This document shows, piece after piece, positions 57,476-64,000 of a stretch of DNA of 64,000 nt. The notes beneath the pieces are model-generated. The model did no database searches, was not told the origin of the DNA, and saw only the letters and a program-made list of their open reading frames with translations. Every line of letters starts with the position of its first letter. Position 1 is the stretch's first letter. This stretch comes from Corynebacterium pseudopelargi (lineage in GTDB: Bacteria; Actinomycetota; Actinomycetes; Mycobacteriales; Mycobacteriaceae), in assembly GCF_003814005.1 (NCBI RefSeq), contig NZ_CP033898.1, positions 310,001-374,000 of the forward strand, written 5' to 3'. The position numbers and the translations under genes were made by a program.

Positions 57476-58960
57476 CGCTGTTTTTGGCAGGAATTCTGGC
57501 GCCCTAGCCCCTTGTTGCAAACGAATACCGCGAATAACGCGTGATCCGGTAGCTTTCACTTGGCCACGTTTCACACCCTCCAACGCCATCGCGTTCACCT
57601 CCACGCGGAACTTTGTCTTACTCAACTGTGAACGCCCAAAACCGTTTCGGGTGCACCAACGGGTGTAATCGTCGTATACGTCTGAATCATCGATGGAGTC
57701 CTCATCGTTGCCAGTCAGGGTGTAGGTTTCCTTGAAGAACGCCCGTAATGGCGACCCCAGTTCTTCCAAGTCCTCCAACACTTCTTGCTGTGTGTCGGGT
57801 GTGGTGAACCGCCCATTGTTGCGGTTCAGCCGGTCAAGACCCTCCAACGCCCAGTTGAAAATGCCCGGTAGCTCACGCTCCAACTTCCTCGGTAAGTCCT
57901 TATCGGGTGCACCTTGGAATGAGCGGGTGAGGTACACCGCCATGGCGCGGCGTTGCACAGCACTTGAAGCGTCAAGGAACTTTGGTACTTGGTTCGAAAT
58001 GATCGTGAAGCGGGTCGGTAGCTTGCCAGTCCACATAGGACGTCCCTTAATGTCCACGGATACCGCGCCCTCACCAGTGATGTTCTTCAACCGTTCCACC
58101 ACCACCTTGTTGTGTTCACCAGTGTCTGAGGCGTCACCGAAGATGGCCAACGGTTTGCCGCGTAGTTGGTCAAGGGTGAAGCGCCCACCAAAGTCAGCCA
58201 TCGACGGGTTGGCCACGTTCGCGGAACCACCCATCAGGGCTTCGAGGGTGCTAGCAATCACGCTTTTCCCGCCACCAGGCACACCGATGATGAGCAACAT
58301 TTTTTGCAGATCAAGCCGCCCGGAAATCAGGTAACCCGCCCACTCCTGCAACAGCAACGCCCCGGCCTTATCGTGCTCGAATACCTCACCTAGGAACTGT
58401 TCCCAACGCGTTGCTACGGCCTCAGGGTCATACTCAAACGGCAACGCCCAGGTGTTGAACCACTGAGGGGTGTGGGGGTGCAGTTCGCGGCGCCTATGGT
58501 CGAACAGGCCGTTGCGCATGGCAATCAACGCGGGCGCCGGTTGCTTACCACCACCAACCCACGTTGGGGCTTCTACACTCGCGGGGGTGAGCACACTCAA
58601 CCGGGTTGGTTCGAGCAGATCCGTAACTTTCGCCCGCGATGGTAACCACTGCTTGTGTTGCTCACCATCAGGGGTTTGCTTAACGTAGGTGACTTCGTTG
58701 AGGCGTTGCCAGATAGGCTTGCGTACCTCATCCTCATCAACTTCTTCCCAATGTGTGCCAACGTAGTGCCACCAGGCTTTTCGCCAATACTGCAAGGTTG
58801 GGTGGCCACCAGTAGAAAACAGTTCAGTCAGTAGCCGGTTTGACACTTCTGTGTGGCACCCCGGGGCGGGATAGGTGTCCCAACCATCGGGGGCTTCAAG
58901 CTCCCCAGCGGTCACGCGCTCCCACAAGGTGGGGGCAGGGGCTAAGTGATTGGCGCTCAT
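57470..58960 (-). CDS. SF3 replicative helicase (P4/D5-type)
   Basis: A 496-residue ATPase. The Walker A GVPGGGKS is at 226-233, the Walker B-type FGDAS at 274-278, sensor Asn in IISNQVP near 323, and the arginine-finger region SSAVQRRAM near 332-340. This is the D5/phage-plasmid primase C-terminal helicase family. A D5-N-like domain (about 150-215) precedes it and a winged C-terminal region follows. The start overlaps the primase stop (ATGA). Together they form a split primase-helicase, the satellite replicon. Confidence 0.88.
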   Translation of the reverse strand: MSANHLAPAPTLWERVTAGELEAPDGWDTYPAPGCHTEVSNRLLTELFSTGGHPTLQYWRKAWWHYVGTHWEEVDEDEVRKPIWQRLNEVTYVKQTPDGEQHKQWLPSRAKVTDLLEPTRLSVLTPASVEAPTWVGGGKQPAPALIAMRNGLFDHRRRELHPHTPQWFNTWALPFEYDPEAVATRWEQFLGEVFEHDKAGALLLQEWAGYLISGRLDLQKMLLIIGVPGGGKSVIASTLEALMGGSANVANPSMADFGGRFTLDQLRGKPLAIFGDASDTGEHNKVVVERLKNITGEGAVSVDIKGRPMWTGKLPTRFTIISNQVPKFLDASSAVQRRAMAVYLTRSFQGAPDKDLPRKLERELPGIFNWALEGLDRLNRNNGRFTTPDTQQEVLEDLEELGSPLRAFFKETYTLTGNDEDSIDDSDVYDDYTRWCTRNGFGRSQLSKTKFRVEVNAMALEGVKRGQVKATGSRVIRGIRLQQGARAPEFLPKTAA

Positions 58961-59724
58961 GCTGCCACCTCCCTTGCGGCTTTGATAGCGCTGTTGATTG
59001 TGGCCACCACCTCGGATTGGGCAAGGCCGTTGGATACCGCTGCCAGTTCGAGGTCTTGGAAACAGTCAATGTTTTTGCGTGCTGCCATAAACGCCGCCCG
59101 GTTCAGCGCGTTGTTTCGCCCACCCTTAGGTGCGGTCGCCACCATATCGATCAGATCATCGGCGCTATAACCCCGCCGATACTTAGGGGTGATCGTCGCC
59201 GGTGGTGGGTCAGCGCGAAACGTCGCCGGCCGCAACCACACGGGAACCTCAGGGATATCTTGCAACGGCATTAAGTTCACGAACTCGTATGTTCGCCCCG
59301 TGTCCGGGTGAACCGACGGGGGCATTACCAGGTAGCCGTTATGGGCTTTAATGTCCACCCCCGCCCCCAGGGTCTTATTCAGCCGTGCCCGATACGGCAA
59401 ACGATAGTAGTAGTGGTAGCCCCCGCCCCCAGTGGCCACGGTGATCGTAGGGGGTAGGGTGTGGCCGTCATTTACATCTTCCCAAGTGAAAAGGCCTCCG
59501 TTCCGTGGGTCGAGGTCGAATACCAGCACGTGCTCAGCGGGTCGAGCGCCAATGTTTGCATCGGGCATCTGCTGCCACCACCGGGCTATTGTGTTCATCT
59601 CCCGTGTTGCGGCTTTATGGCCACCACCGCCGCGGATAGCCGGTACTTTCCCGCGCAAGGGGAACACCTCAAACCCCAGGGCGGCGAGGTCAAGGGCGTG
59701 GTTCTGCATCGTAAGGGTAGGCAC
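58957..59724 (-). CDS. Prim-Pol (bifunctional DNA primase/polymerase)
   Basis: A 255-residue archaeo-eukaryotic-type Prim-Pol. The catalytic aspartates are in FDLDPRNGG (70-72 DLD) and the second motif is GGYHYYYR near 101-108. A C-terminal helical stretch follows. I start at GTG 59724, which has AAAAGGGGG and sits one base after the upstream stop; the longer frame lies in the zinc-ribbon gene. It primes DNA synthesis at the origin for the helicase. Confidence 0.87.
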   Translation of the reverse strand: MPTLTMQNHALDLAALGFEVFPLRGKVPAIRGGGGHKAATREMNTIARWWQQMPDANIGARPAEHVLVFDLDPRNGGLFTWEDVNDGHTLPPTITVATGGGGYHYYYRLPYRARLNKTLGAGVDIKAHNGYLVMPPSVHPDTGRTYEFVNLMPLQDIPEVPVWLRPATFRADPPPATITPKYRRGYSADDLIDMVATAPKGGRNNALNRAAFMAARKNIDCFQDLELAAVSNGLAQSEVVATINSAIKAAREVAA

Positions 59725-59725
59725 G

Positions 59726-59980
59726 TTACGCGCCCCCTTTTGGTGCAGTGGGGATGAACACGCTACGCAACAGCTCATAGCGCTTTCCATTAATCAAAAA
59801 CGTTGGTTGTGCGCTGTTCACTTCACCCTCAAGATGCTCAAGGCTTGTTTGGCACGTGGGGCACACGTAGCCTGCTACGCGCCCACGGACATAGCGCTCA
59901 CACCAACCACTGAAAGCGTTGCTACGCCTTAGGCGGCGTTTGCACCGTTCGCAACGAATCGTTTTCTTGCCGTGTGTCAT
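59726..59980 (-). CDS. Small zinc-ribbon protein
   Basis: An 84-residue basic protein with CERCKR (C-x2-C) and CPTC (C-x2-C) about 30 residues apart, typical of a zinc ribbon, with a third cysteine in WCERY. ATG 59980 follows AAGGAG. It precedes the primase by one base and may be a DNA-binding accessory factor. Confidence 0.7.
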   Translation of the reverse strand: MTHGKKTIRCERCKRRLRRSNAFSGWCERYVRGRVAGYVCPTCQTSLEHLEGEVNSAQPTFLINGKRYELLRSVFIPTAPKGGA

Positions 59981-60094
59981 TGTGAAAGTGTTCTCCTTAT
60001 CACTGCTTGCGGGTTGGAGGGGTCGAGCGCCTAGCCCGGGCGTTGCACCAACGGGCGGGGGCTAACAACCAAGTGGTTGTTTCCACCTAGGCCA

Positions 60095-60127
60095 ACAAGG
60101 GGTACTCATTCAGCGAGTGCCCCTTGT
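60095..60127. terminator. 13-bp hairpin between satellite genes
   Basis: ACAAGGGGTACTC / GAGTGCCCCTTGT with one G-T pair and a seven-base loop. It lies in the 188-base gap before the zinc-ribbon gene. Only the plus strand has a T-rich tail (TTTCG), so on the operon strand it is an attenuator or processing site rather than a clear terminator. A second inverted repeat (TCGTCAC/GTGACGA) is at 60129-60156. Confidence 0.5.
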
Positions 60128-60168
60128 TTCGTCACGACAAAAGTCATGAGTGACGAAATGGGGAATGG

Positions 60169-60828
60169 TTAAGGGTGGGAGGCTTTGTGTTCTTGGCTCT
60201 CACGGCCTGATACGGCTACACCTTTTGGTTGAGTAGTGGTGTTTTCTTGCTGCTCAGCGCCCATTAAGGCGGTTTCTGCCTTGTTGGCCAAACCACGGGC
60301 ATCAATGATGCTTTGGTTGGTGGCACGCCTGTACGCATGACGCTCAAGGAACACCCCAACCTCCAACAGCACATCCACCAGGCCGGCGCGCCGATGCCTA
60401 GTTAGGCCGGCAAGGGTGGTGAACAATCGGTCGCGGGCGTGTTCAAGGTTGTCAATGAGTCGCTCAAACTCGGTATCCAACGCCGCTTGCCGTTCCTCGG
60501 CTTCACGCTGCTCCCGTTCGAGCCGTTTGGCTTCACGTACCTCAGCACAATGCGCAACATCCGCTGCAATGCACTCAGGGCAAATCACCACGTTTTCGCC
60601 GCCACCAGCTTTCATGGCGCGCCGAAGTTCCTCCCGGTCGATCAACATAATGCGGGTGTGCTTCGTCCCGGCTTGCATTGCGTGTCCCGTAGCTGCAACC
60701 GCCCACATTCCTTTTGGTGCATCGCGCCATGGGGCGGCAAGGTGCAACACGCCAGGGGTGGTAGAATCAGTAGGTGCGTTATTGTTCACGGCAGTATCCG
60801 CGCCGTGATGGTGGGTGAATGTTTTCAT
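60169..60828 (-). CDS. Satellite protein with C-x2-C and coiled coil
   Basis: A 219-residue protein. A His-rich start is followed by a short globular part ending in ICPECI (C-x2-C), then a charged coiled coil of about 60 residues and a helical end. ATG 60828 overlaps the end of an upstream small ORF as ATGA. Not recognised; a DNA- or primase-associated factor is possible. Confidence 0.65.
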   Translation of the reverse strand: MKTFTHHHGADTAVNNNAPTDSTTPGVLHLAAPWRDAPKGMWAVAATGHAMQAGTKHTRIMLIDREELRRAMKAGGGENVVICPECIAADVAHCAEVREAKRLEREQREAEERQAALDTEFERLIDNLEHARDRLFTTLAGLTRHRRAGLVDVLLEVGVFLERHAYRRATNQSIIDARGLANKAETALMGAEQQENTTTQPKGVAVSGRESQEHKASHP

Positions 60829-61049
60829 GATGGAAAGCCCAATCCTTTCTTGACAATGATGAGGTGAATGATGGCGCGAAGTAGCGGGGGTATTGGCTCG
60901 TGTCGTGCCATACAACCCCAACAGCGGTAGGCGCTCATCTCCCTGCGAACCCAGGTGCCTACCGCTGTTGCTGTGCTTAGAGCACACAGGCGGGGCACTA
61001 GGTGGGGAATTAGTGGTGTGGGGGAGGGGCTGTTAGGCGGCCTCGCCAT
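60825..61049 (-). CDS. Possible small protein coupled to its neighbours
   Basis: A 74-codon frame that starts inside the end of the upstream gene (17-base overlap) and ends overlapping the next start as ATGA. It contains a CWGC pair and a hydrophobic end (LLRAIIHLIIVKKG). No clear ribosome site. The overlaps on both sides argue for a real gene; the composition argues only weakly. Confidence 0.4.
   Translation of the reverse strand: MARPPNSPSPTPLIPHLVPRLCALSTATAVGTWVRREMSAYRCWGCMARHEPIPPLLRAIIHLIIVKKGLGFPS
60919..60970. repeat. 14-bp inverted repeat within the satellite operon
   Basis: CAACAGCGGTAGGC at 60919-60932 and its perfect complement at 60957-60970, 24-base loop; followed by a TGTGCT-TAG-AGCACA hairpin (60971-60985). 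It lies inside the possible small ORF, so it could be an RNA structure or operator. Confidence 0.55.
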
Positions 61050-61410
61050 CGGCGATGCCAGTAGCCGCGGGGGTGGCCACGTTGGGAGTGTTCGCCGGGG
61101 TCTGCAATTGGTTGTGCATGATCGAAAGCGACAAGGAAATTTCGTTAATTTTGTCGCTCAGTTCCTCGAACACCAAAAGGGTGGCGGCTTGGTTCAGCGC
61201 CCGGATGAGTTCACCCCGGATACCGGCTTCGTCAATACACTCAAGGATCCACAAGGGCAGTTCCGCCACAAGAGCGGCGCCGGTGAGCTTGGAGTGTGCA
61301 ATTCGGTCAAGGTTCGCCGCATCATCGGCGCACGCGTCAAGCTGTAACTTGTCTGCAAGGCCGGTCAGGGCGTTGGTGGTGTTGTTGCGAAGTGGGGTAG
61401 TCTTACCCAT
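61033..61410 (-). CDS. Helical satellite protein, unrecognised
   Basis: A 125-residue protein, MGKTTPLRNNTTNALTGLAD..., largely helical with a probable coiled coil (about 75-105). ATG 61410 has GAGAGGAG seven bases upstream, so the much longer frame (to 61854) is not used. A structured 190-base leader precedes it. Function unknown. Confidence 0.7.
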   Translation of the reverse strand: MGKTTPLRNNTTNALTGLADKLQLDACADDAANLDRIAHSKLTGAALVAELPLWILECIDEAGIRGELIRALNQAATLLVFEELSDKINEISLSLSIMHNQLQTPANTPNVATPAATGIADGEAA

Positions 61411-61446
61411 GTCGAAACTCCTCTCGCGAGTTTTGGCCGTGCCTCC

Positions 61447-61531
61447 GGTAGTTGCCGCTACGCGGGGGCGTTGGTCGGTCATGAAAGACCGTGTTGTGTT
61501 CCCCTCCTCGTAGTTGCCGCTACGTGGGGGG
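61447..61531. repeat. Duplicated stem-loop in the leader of the 125-residue gene
   Basis: GTAGTTGCCGCTACG occurs twice (61448-61462 and 61510-61524), each a CGTAG-loop-CTACG stem with the same loop sequence and C-rich/G-rich flanks (GGAGG on the mRNA). It is 62 bases start to start. Conserved loop plus stem argues for RNA recognition. Confidence 0.6.
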
Positions 61532-61573
61532 TTTTCTTGTTGGTGGTCACCACTGTTGTGGTGATGCTTCAAA

Positions 61574-61598
61574 CATACCATAAAACTTTCATGGTATG
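61574..61598. promoter_or_regulatory. Inverted repeat CATACCAT-N9-ATGGTATG
   Basis: Perfect 8-base arms, in the gap between the 67-residue HTH-like gene and the structured leader. On the operon strand TTTG follows, so it may be a weak terminator or an operator for an internal promoter. Confidence 0.5.
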
Positions 61599-61604
61599 GA
61601 ACTT

Positions 61605-61808
61605 TTAGGCCTGACCTCGTGCAATCCTGCTTACCATGGACTCGTGCAAGTCGGTTGCTTCCGCAATCTCCCGGTTCTTGATCGCAGTGCGAGACGCCGC
61701 AAGAAACGCCTCCTGCCGCGCTTTCCGCAACGCCTGCACGCCCTCCACGTACTCCCGATGCGCAGCAACAGCAGCGTCCAACAGTTCCTGCTTCTCTTGA
61801 TCGTCCAT
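61605..61808 (-). CDS. Small HTH-like protein
   Basis: A 67-residue protein, helical throughout. NREIAEATDLHESMVSRIARG at the C-terminus has the spacing of a helix-turn-helix. ATG 61808 lies nine bases after AGGA that overlaps the upstream stop; a GTG at 61814 is too close. Possibly a satellite regulator. Confidence 0.65.
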   Translation of the reverse strand: MDDQEKQELLDAAVAAHREYVEGVQALRKARQEAFLAASRTAIKNREIAEATDLHESMVSRIARGQA

Positions 61809-61819
61809 AATCACCCATC

Positions 61820-62101
61820 CTAAGCGCCGCCCTCATCCTCAAACGCGGGAACACTCACAGGATCACCCAAATGAGCATCCTCCACACCTAGGCAGGAAAC
61901 AGGCCGGCGAAAAGGTGTAACCCGTACAAAATTGTTCAGCTCGTCAAGCCAATCCAATGCTTCTTCACGCGAGAACTGCAACACCATCGGGCGGGCGTGA
62001 TCGGGTTGGTGCAGCACCAGGTACAGGCACCCATCGGCCGTGAACTGATCGACCACGTGGGGTGCATGAGGGGTGATCCTCGTGGGGGTTGCGGTACTCA
62101 C
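61820..62101 (-). CDS. Small satellite protein, unrecognised
   Basis: A 93-residue protein with a mixed alpha/beta start (QFTADGCLYLVLHQPDHA) and an acidic end. ATGA overlap with the AlpA-like gene makes it the second gene of the leftward operon. Function unknown. Confidence 0.65.
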   Translation of the reverse strand: MSTATPTRITPHAPHVVDQFTADGCLYLVLHQPDHARPMVLQFSREEALDWLDELNNFVRVTPFRRPVSCLGVEDAHLGDPVSVPAFEDEGGA

Positions 62102-62313
62102 GCCGCCACCCCCAGTTGCTCATCATCGTCACCATCATCCGGCAACGCATCAATGCCAAGGAACTCCAATAGTGGCTTGGTGGGTACGACGTACCGCCCC
62201 CCAATCTTGGCCGCCGGAACGGGGAAATCTCCCTCACGAATCTGTCGATACGCCATCGCCGGGCTAATCCCTAGCAATGACGCGGCTACGGCGCCCGTAA
62301 CTGTCGTTTTCAC
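62098..62313 (-). CDS. AlpA/excisionase-like HTH protein
   Basis: A 71-residue protein with the helix-turn-helix of AlpA/Xis type (VAASLLGISPAMAYRQIREG then FPVPAAKIGGRYVVPTKPLL, the HTH_17 pattern). First gene of the leftward operon, GTG start with AGGAG nine bases before it. In PICIs such proteins control the operon or aid excision. It is divergent from the repressor. Confidence 0.82.
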   Translation of the reverse strand: MKTTVTGAVAASLLGISPAMAYRQIREGDFPVPAAKIGGRYVVPTKPLLEFLGIDALPDDGDDDEQLGVAA

Positions 62314-62361
62314 AACTCACGCTCCTATCAAAGCGTTAGGAATAAATCACTTACTGCCTGA

Positions 62362-62390
62362 AATATAACGCACTGTTAGAAAACCGTCAA
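62362..62390 (-). promoter_or_regulatory. Main leftward promoter of the satellite
   Basis: On the minus strand TTGACG, 17 bases, TATATT: near-consensus sigma-70-type boxes, about 50 bases before the AlpA-like start codon. Confidence 0.85.
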
Positions 62391-62413
62391 TAGTTGCAAA
62401 CATCTAAACAGTG
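62371..62413. promoter_or_regulatory. Operator pair in the satellite switch
   Basis: CACTGTTAGA (62371-62380) and TCTAAACAGTG (62403-62413) are inverted copies with one extra base. The left one lies within the spacer of the leftward promoter, the right one before the repressor gene, so one regulator could control both sides. Confidence 0.65.
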
Positions 62414-62466
62414 AGCGAAAATAGAGCAACATTAAACAACTGGCAAAAAGCACTACCATTCAAACC

Positions 62467-63003
62467 ATGGATAAATGGCAAAAAGACCTCACAGACACCA
62501 TCGGTGCAGAGGTGAAACGACTCAGAGAAAAAGAATCCCGATCAACAATGTGGCTCCAAGATGAAACCGAACGCCTAGGTTTTCGGGTATCCCGCTCAAG
62601 CATCAGCCAATTAGAGGCAGGCAACCGAACATCCATCAGCCTTGCCGAAGTGCTTGTACTAGCCGCCGCTCTCGACATTCCCCCGGCTTTGCTCATCTTT
62701 CCCTACTACCCAGACGGTGAAACCCATTATCTACCAGGGAAAATAGACAGCGCGTTCAATGCCGTGGAATGGGTAGCTGGCCAACGAACCCTTGAAAGCG
62801 ATGACATTGGTGTGTTCCCAGAGCCTCGCGTCATGCTCGCAACCGAACGCGATGACCTACTTTCCGACGCCCTCCGAAAAATAAAAACCGACCCCGGTAA
62901 CCCTATGGGGCATGTCAAGGCCATGAATGCCCGCGCTAAGGAAATAGCCACAGAACTCAAGAAGCTCACCCCCTACGTCGGAACCTCAGAGGATGAACAA
63001 TGA
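62467..63003 (+). CDS. XRE-family repressor (master regulator candidate)
   Basis: A 178-residue protein with N-terminal HTH (about 10-75; SRSSISQLEAGNRTSIS is the recognition part) and a C-terminal helical domain without a Ser/Lys autocleavage pair that I can see. It lies where PICIs have Stl. It is coupled to the integrase by an ATGA overlap. Derepression by a helper phage protein rather than by RecA cleavage would fit, but is inference. Confidence 0.8.
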   Translation: MDKWQKDLTDTIGAEVKRLREKESRSTMWLQDETERLGFRVSRSSISQLEAGNRTSISLAEVLVLAAALDIPPALLIFPYYPDGETHYLPGKIDSAFNAVEWVAGQRTLESDDIGVFPEPRVMLATERDDLLSDALRKIKTDPGNPMGHVKAMNARAKEIATELKKLTPYVGTSEDEQ

Positions 63004-64000
63004 GCAGGGGTAGACCCGCCACACCCCTCGGCACCATCGGCAAAATCAACATCACCAAAAAACCCAACGGCAAAGACCAAGCAGAAGCACGCTACCGAAC
63101 CACCACCGGCAAAACCCTCAGAGTCCGCGCCCAAGGCACCAGCAAAACCGCCGCCGAACGCAACCTCAAAACAAAATGCCGCGACAAAGACGCCACCACA
63201 AACACCACCCAAGGACTCAACAACACCACCGAACTCCACACCCTCATCACCTACTGGCTCGAACGCCACGACGTCACCAACACCACCAAAAACACCTACA
63301 ACAAAGCCATCCGACTCCACATCAAACCCCACCTTCGGCAACATCCGACTCAACGAACTCACCACACCCCAGATCCAAACATTCCTCGACACCCTCACCC
63401 CCGGAACCGCCAAAACAAGCCGCGCCGTACTCTCAGGCGCACTCGGCCAAGCCACCAGATGGGGGCTCATCACCTACAACCCCATCACCAACACCACCCT
63501 CCCCAAACGCGAAAAACAAGAAGTCGAAGCACTCACAGACGAACAAATACACGAATTTAGAACCACCATCCGCGATTGGTGTGGCATCAACCACCGTGGC
63601 CAACAGCGCGGCGACGGACTCCCAGAAATCATCGACGTACTCATTGGCACAGGCCTACGCCTCGGCGAATGCCTAGCCCTCCGCTGGCAAGACATAGACC
63701 TCACAGCAGGCACCATCACCATCACTGGCACCATCGACAAAAACACCAGCCAACGCGTCGAACGCACCAAAACTCTCAGCAGTAGGCGCACCATCCACGC
63801 CGCCCCAATCGCCCTCAACGCCCTCAAGAAACAACAGGCAAAAGAACTCCGCCAATACCTCGGTGAAATCGTATTCCCCAGCACGCGGGGCACGTGGCGC
63901 ACCGTAGACAACGTGAACCGGCAACTACGAACCGCCCGTCCCGATCACCTCGCATGGATACACCCCCACAGTTTCCGCAAAACCGTGGCCACCAGGATTG
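63000..64000 (+). pseudogene. int: Tyrosine integrase, frameshifted and cut by the window end
   Basis: Residues 1-110 (arm-binding and start of core-binding domain) read in the frame of the ATG at 63000. At CCCC (63327-63330) one base is extra; from 63331 the frame +1 continues with core-binding and catalytic domain: Arg in TGLRLGE, Lys in RTKTLSSRR, His-x-x-Arg in HPHSFRK. The Tyr lies beyond the window. Without the extra base the protein is continuous (about 330 residues so far). It may be a true mutation or a homopolymer error. Confidence 0.85.

Larger units (their letters stand above)
54990..64000. mobile_element. Satellite-like integrated element (PICI-type layout), right end outside window
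   Basis: Begins at the tRNA-Thr 3' end and continues past the window. Order: integrase and XRE repressor rightward; AlpA-like gene, small genes, Prim-Pol, SF3 helicase, iterons and cargo genes leftward. This is the int/repressor versus xis-pri-rep layout of Gram-positive PICIs. No terminase, capsid, tail or lysis gene is seen in the 9 kb. Left boundary is inferred from the tRNA; attR is not visible. Confidence 0.82.

Noticed and set aside
61033..61854. Long 273-codon form of the satellite protein at 61033-61410
   Set aside because: The first 148 codons cross the leader hairpins and the HTH-like gene; ATG 61410 has an excellent ribosome site.

Overview
The window reads as a chromosome segment of a Corynebacterium species: a moderately high-GC actinobacterium with many leaderless or GTG-started genes. 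The gene order matches known corynebacterial and mycobacterial neighbourhoods: ftsH-folE-folP-folB-folK-DUF3180-(Rv3604c/Rv3603c-like)-panC-lysS, bioYMN, mutY-carbonic anhydrase-radA-lpqE-carD-ispD-ispF-cysS-rlmB, and znu-ipsA-otsB-otsA-thrE-tRNA-Thr. I cannot name the species.

Layout of the core (about 1-54.9 kb). 0-7.4 kb holds an M20 dipeptidase, CIRCE-controlled groEL2, ppk2, a rhodanese, ppa, dacB and tilS. 7.4-15.3 kb is an hpt-ftsH-folate-panC block. 15.3-18.2 kb is a dicarboxylate-type symporter and lysS. 18.2-20.2 kb is a damaged spot where an Hsp70-like gene and an oppositely oriented winged-helix gene have both lost their 5' ends at one junction. 20.4-26.1 kb is a sugar PTS permease, a nucleoside hydrolase with an MFS transporter, and two alpha/beta hydrolases. 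26.1-31.1 kb has a YhgE/Pip membrane protein with a degenerate ABC-ATPase-like partner, and the monocarboxylate importer mctBC. 31.5-37.9 kb has a small FGSS-repeat protein, clpC with a ClgR box, bioYMN with a BioQ box, and mutY. 38-45.7 kb is the carbonic anhydrase to rlmB run. 45.7-54.8 kb has a polyhydroxybutyrate-depolymerase-like esterase, a zinc-type ABC importer, the LacI regulator ipsA, trehalose synthesis (otsA/otsB), a histone-H1-like lysine-rich protein and the threonine exporter thrE.

The accessory region (from tRNA-Thr(UGU) at 54,936 to the window end) is the main discovery. It looks like an integrated satellite element with the architecture of Gram-positive phage-inducible chromosomal islands (PICI/SaPI type). 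An integrase and an XRE repressor read rightwards. A divergent AlpA/excisionase-like gene starts a long leftward operon of small genes, a Prim-Pol primase and an SF3 (P4/D5-type) helicase. A GTGTTAC iteron array at the 3' end of the helicase gene is a good origin candidate. Five unrecognised cargo genes and a strong terminator follow, close to the tRNA. No capsid, tail or terminase gene is visible. The integrase carries a one-base frameshift in this sequence, so the element may be stranded, or the base may be an assembly error. Its right end lies beyond the window.

How the genes work together: most core genes are housekeeping (folate, isoprenoid, biotin uptake, proteostasis, cell-wall recycling, zinc uptake, trehalose). 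Several regulatory circuits can be read directly from sequence: CIRCE/HrcA at groEL2, ClgR at clpC, BioQ at bioY, and a strong sigma-70-type promoter with overlapping operator in the satellite switch.
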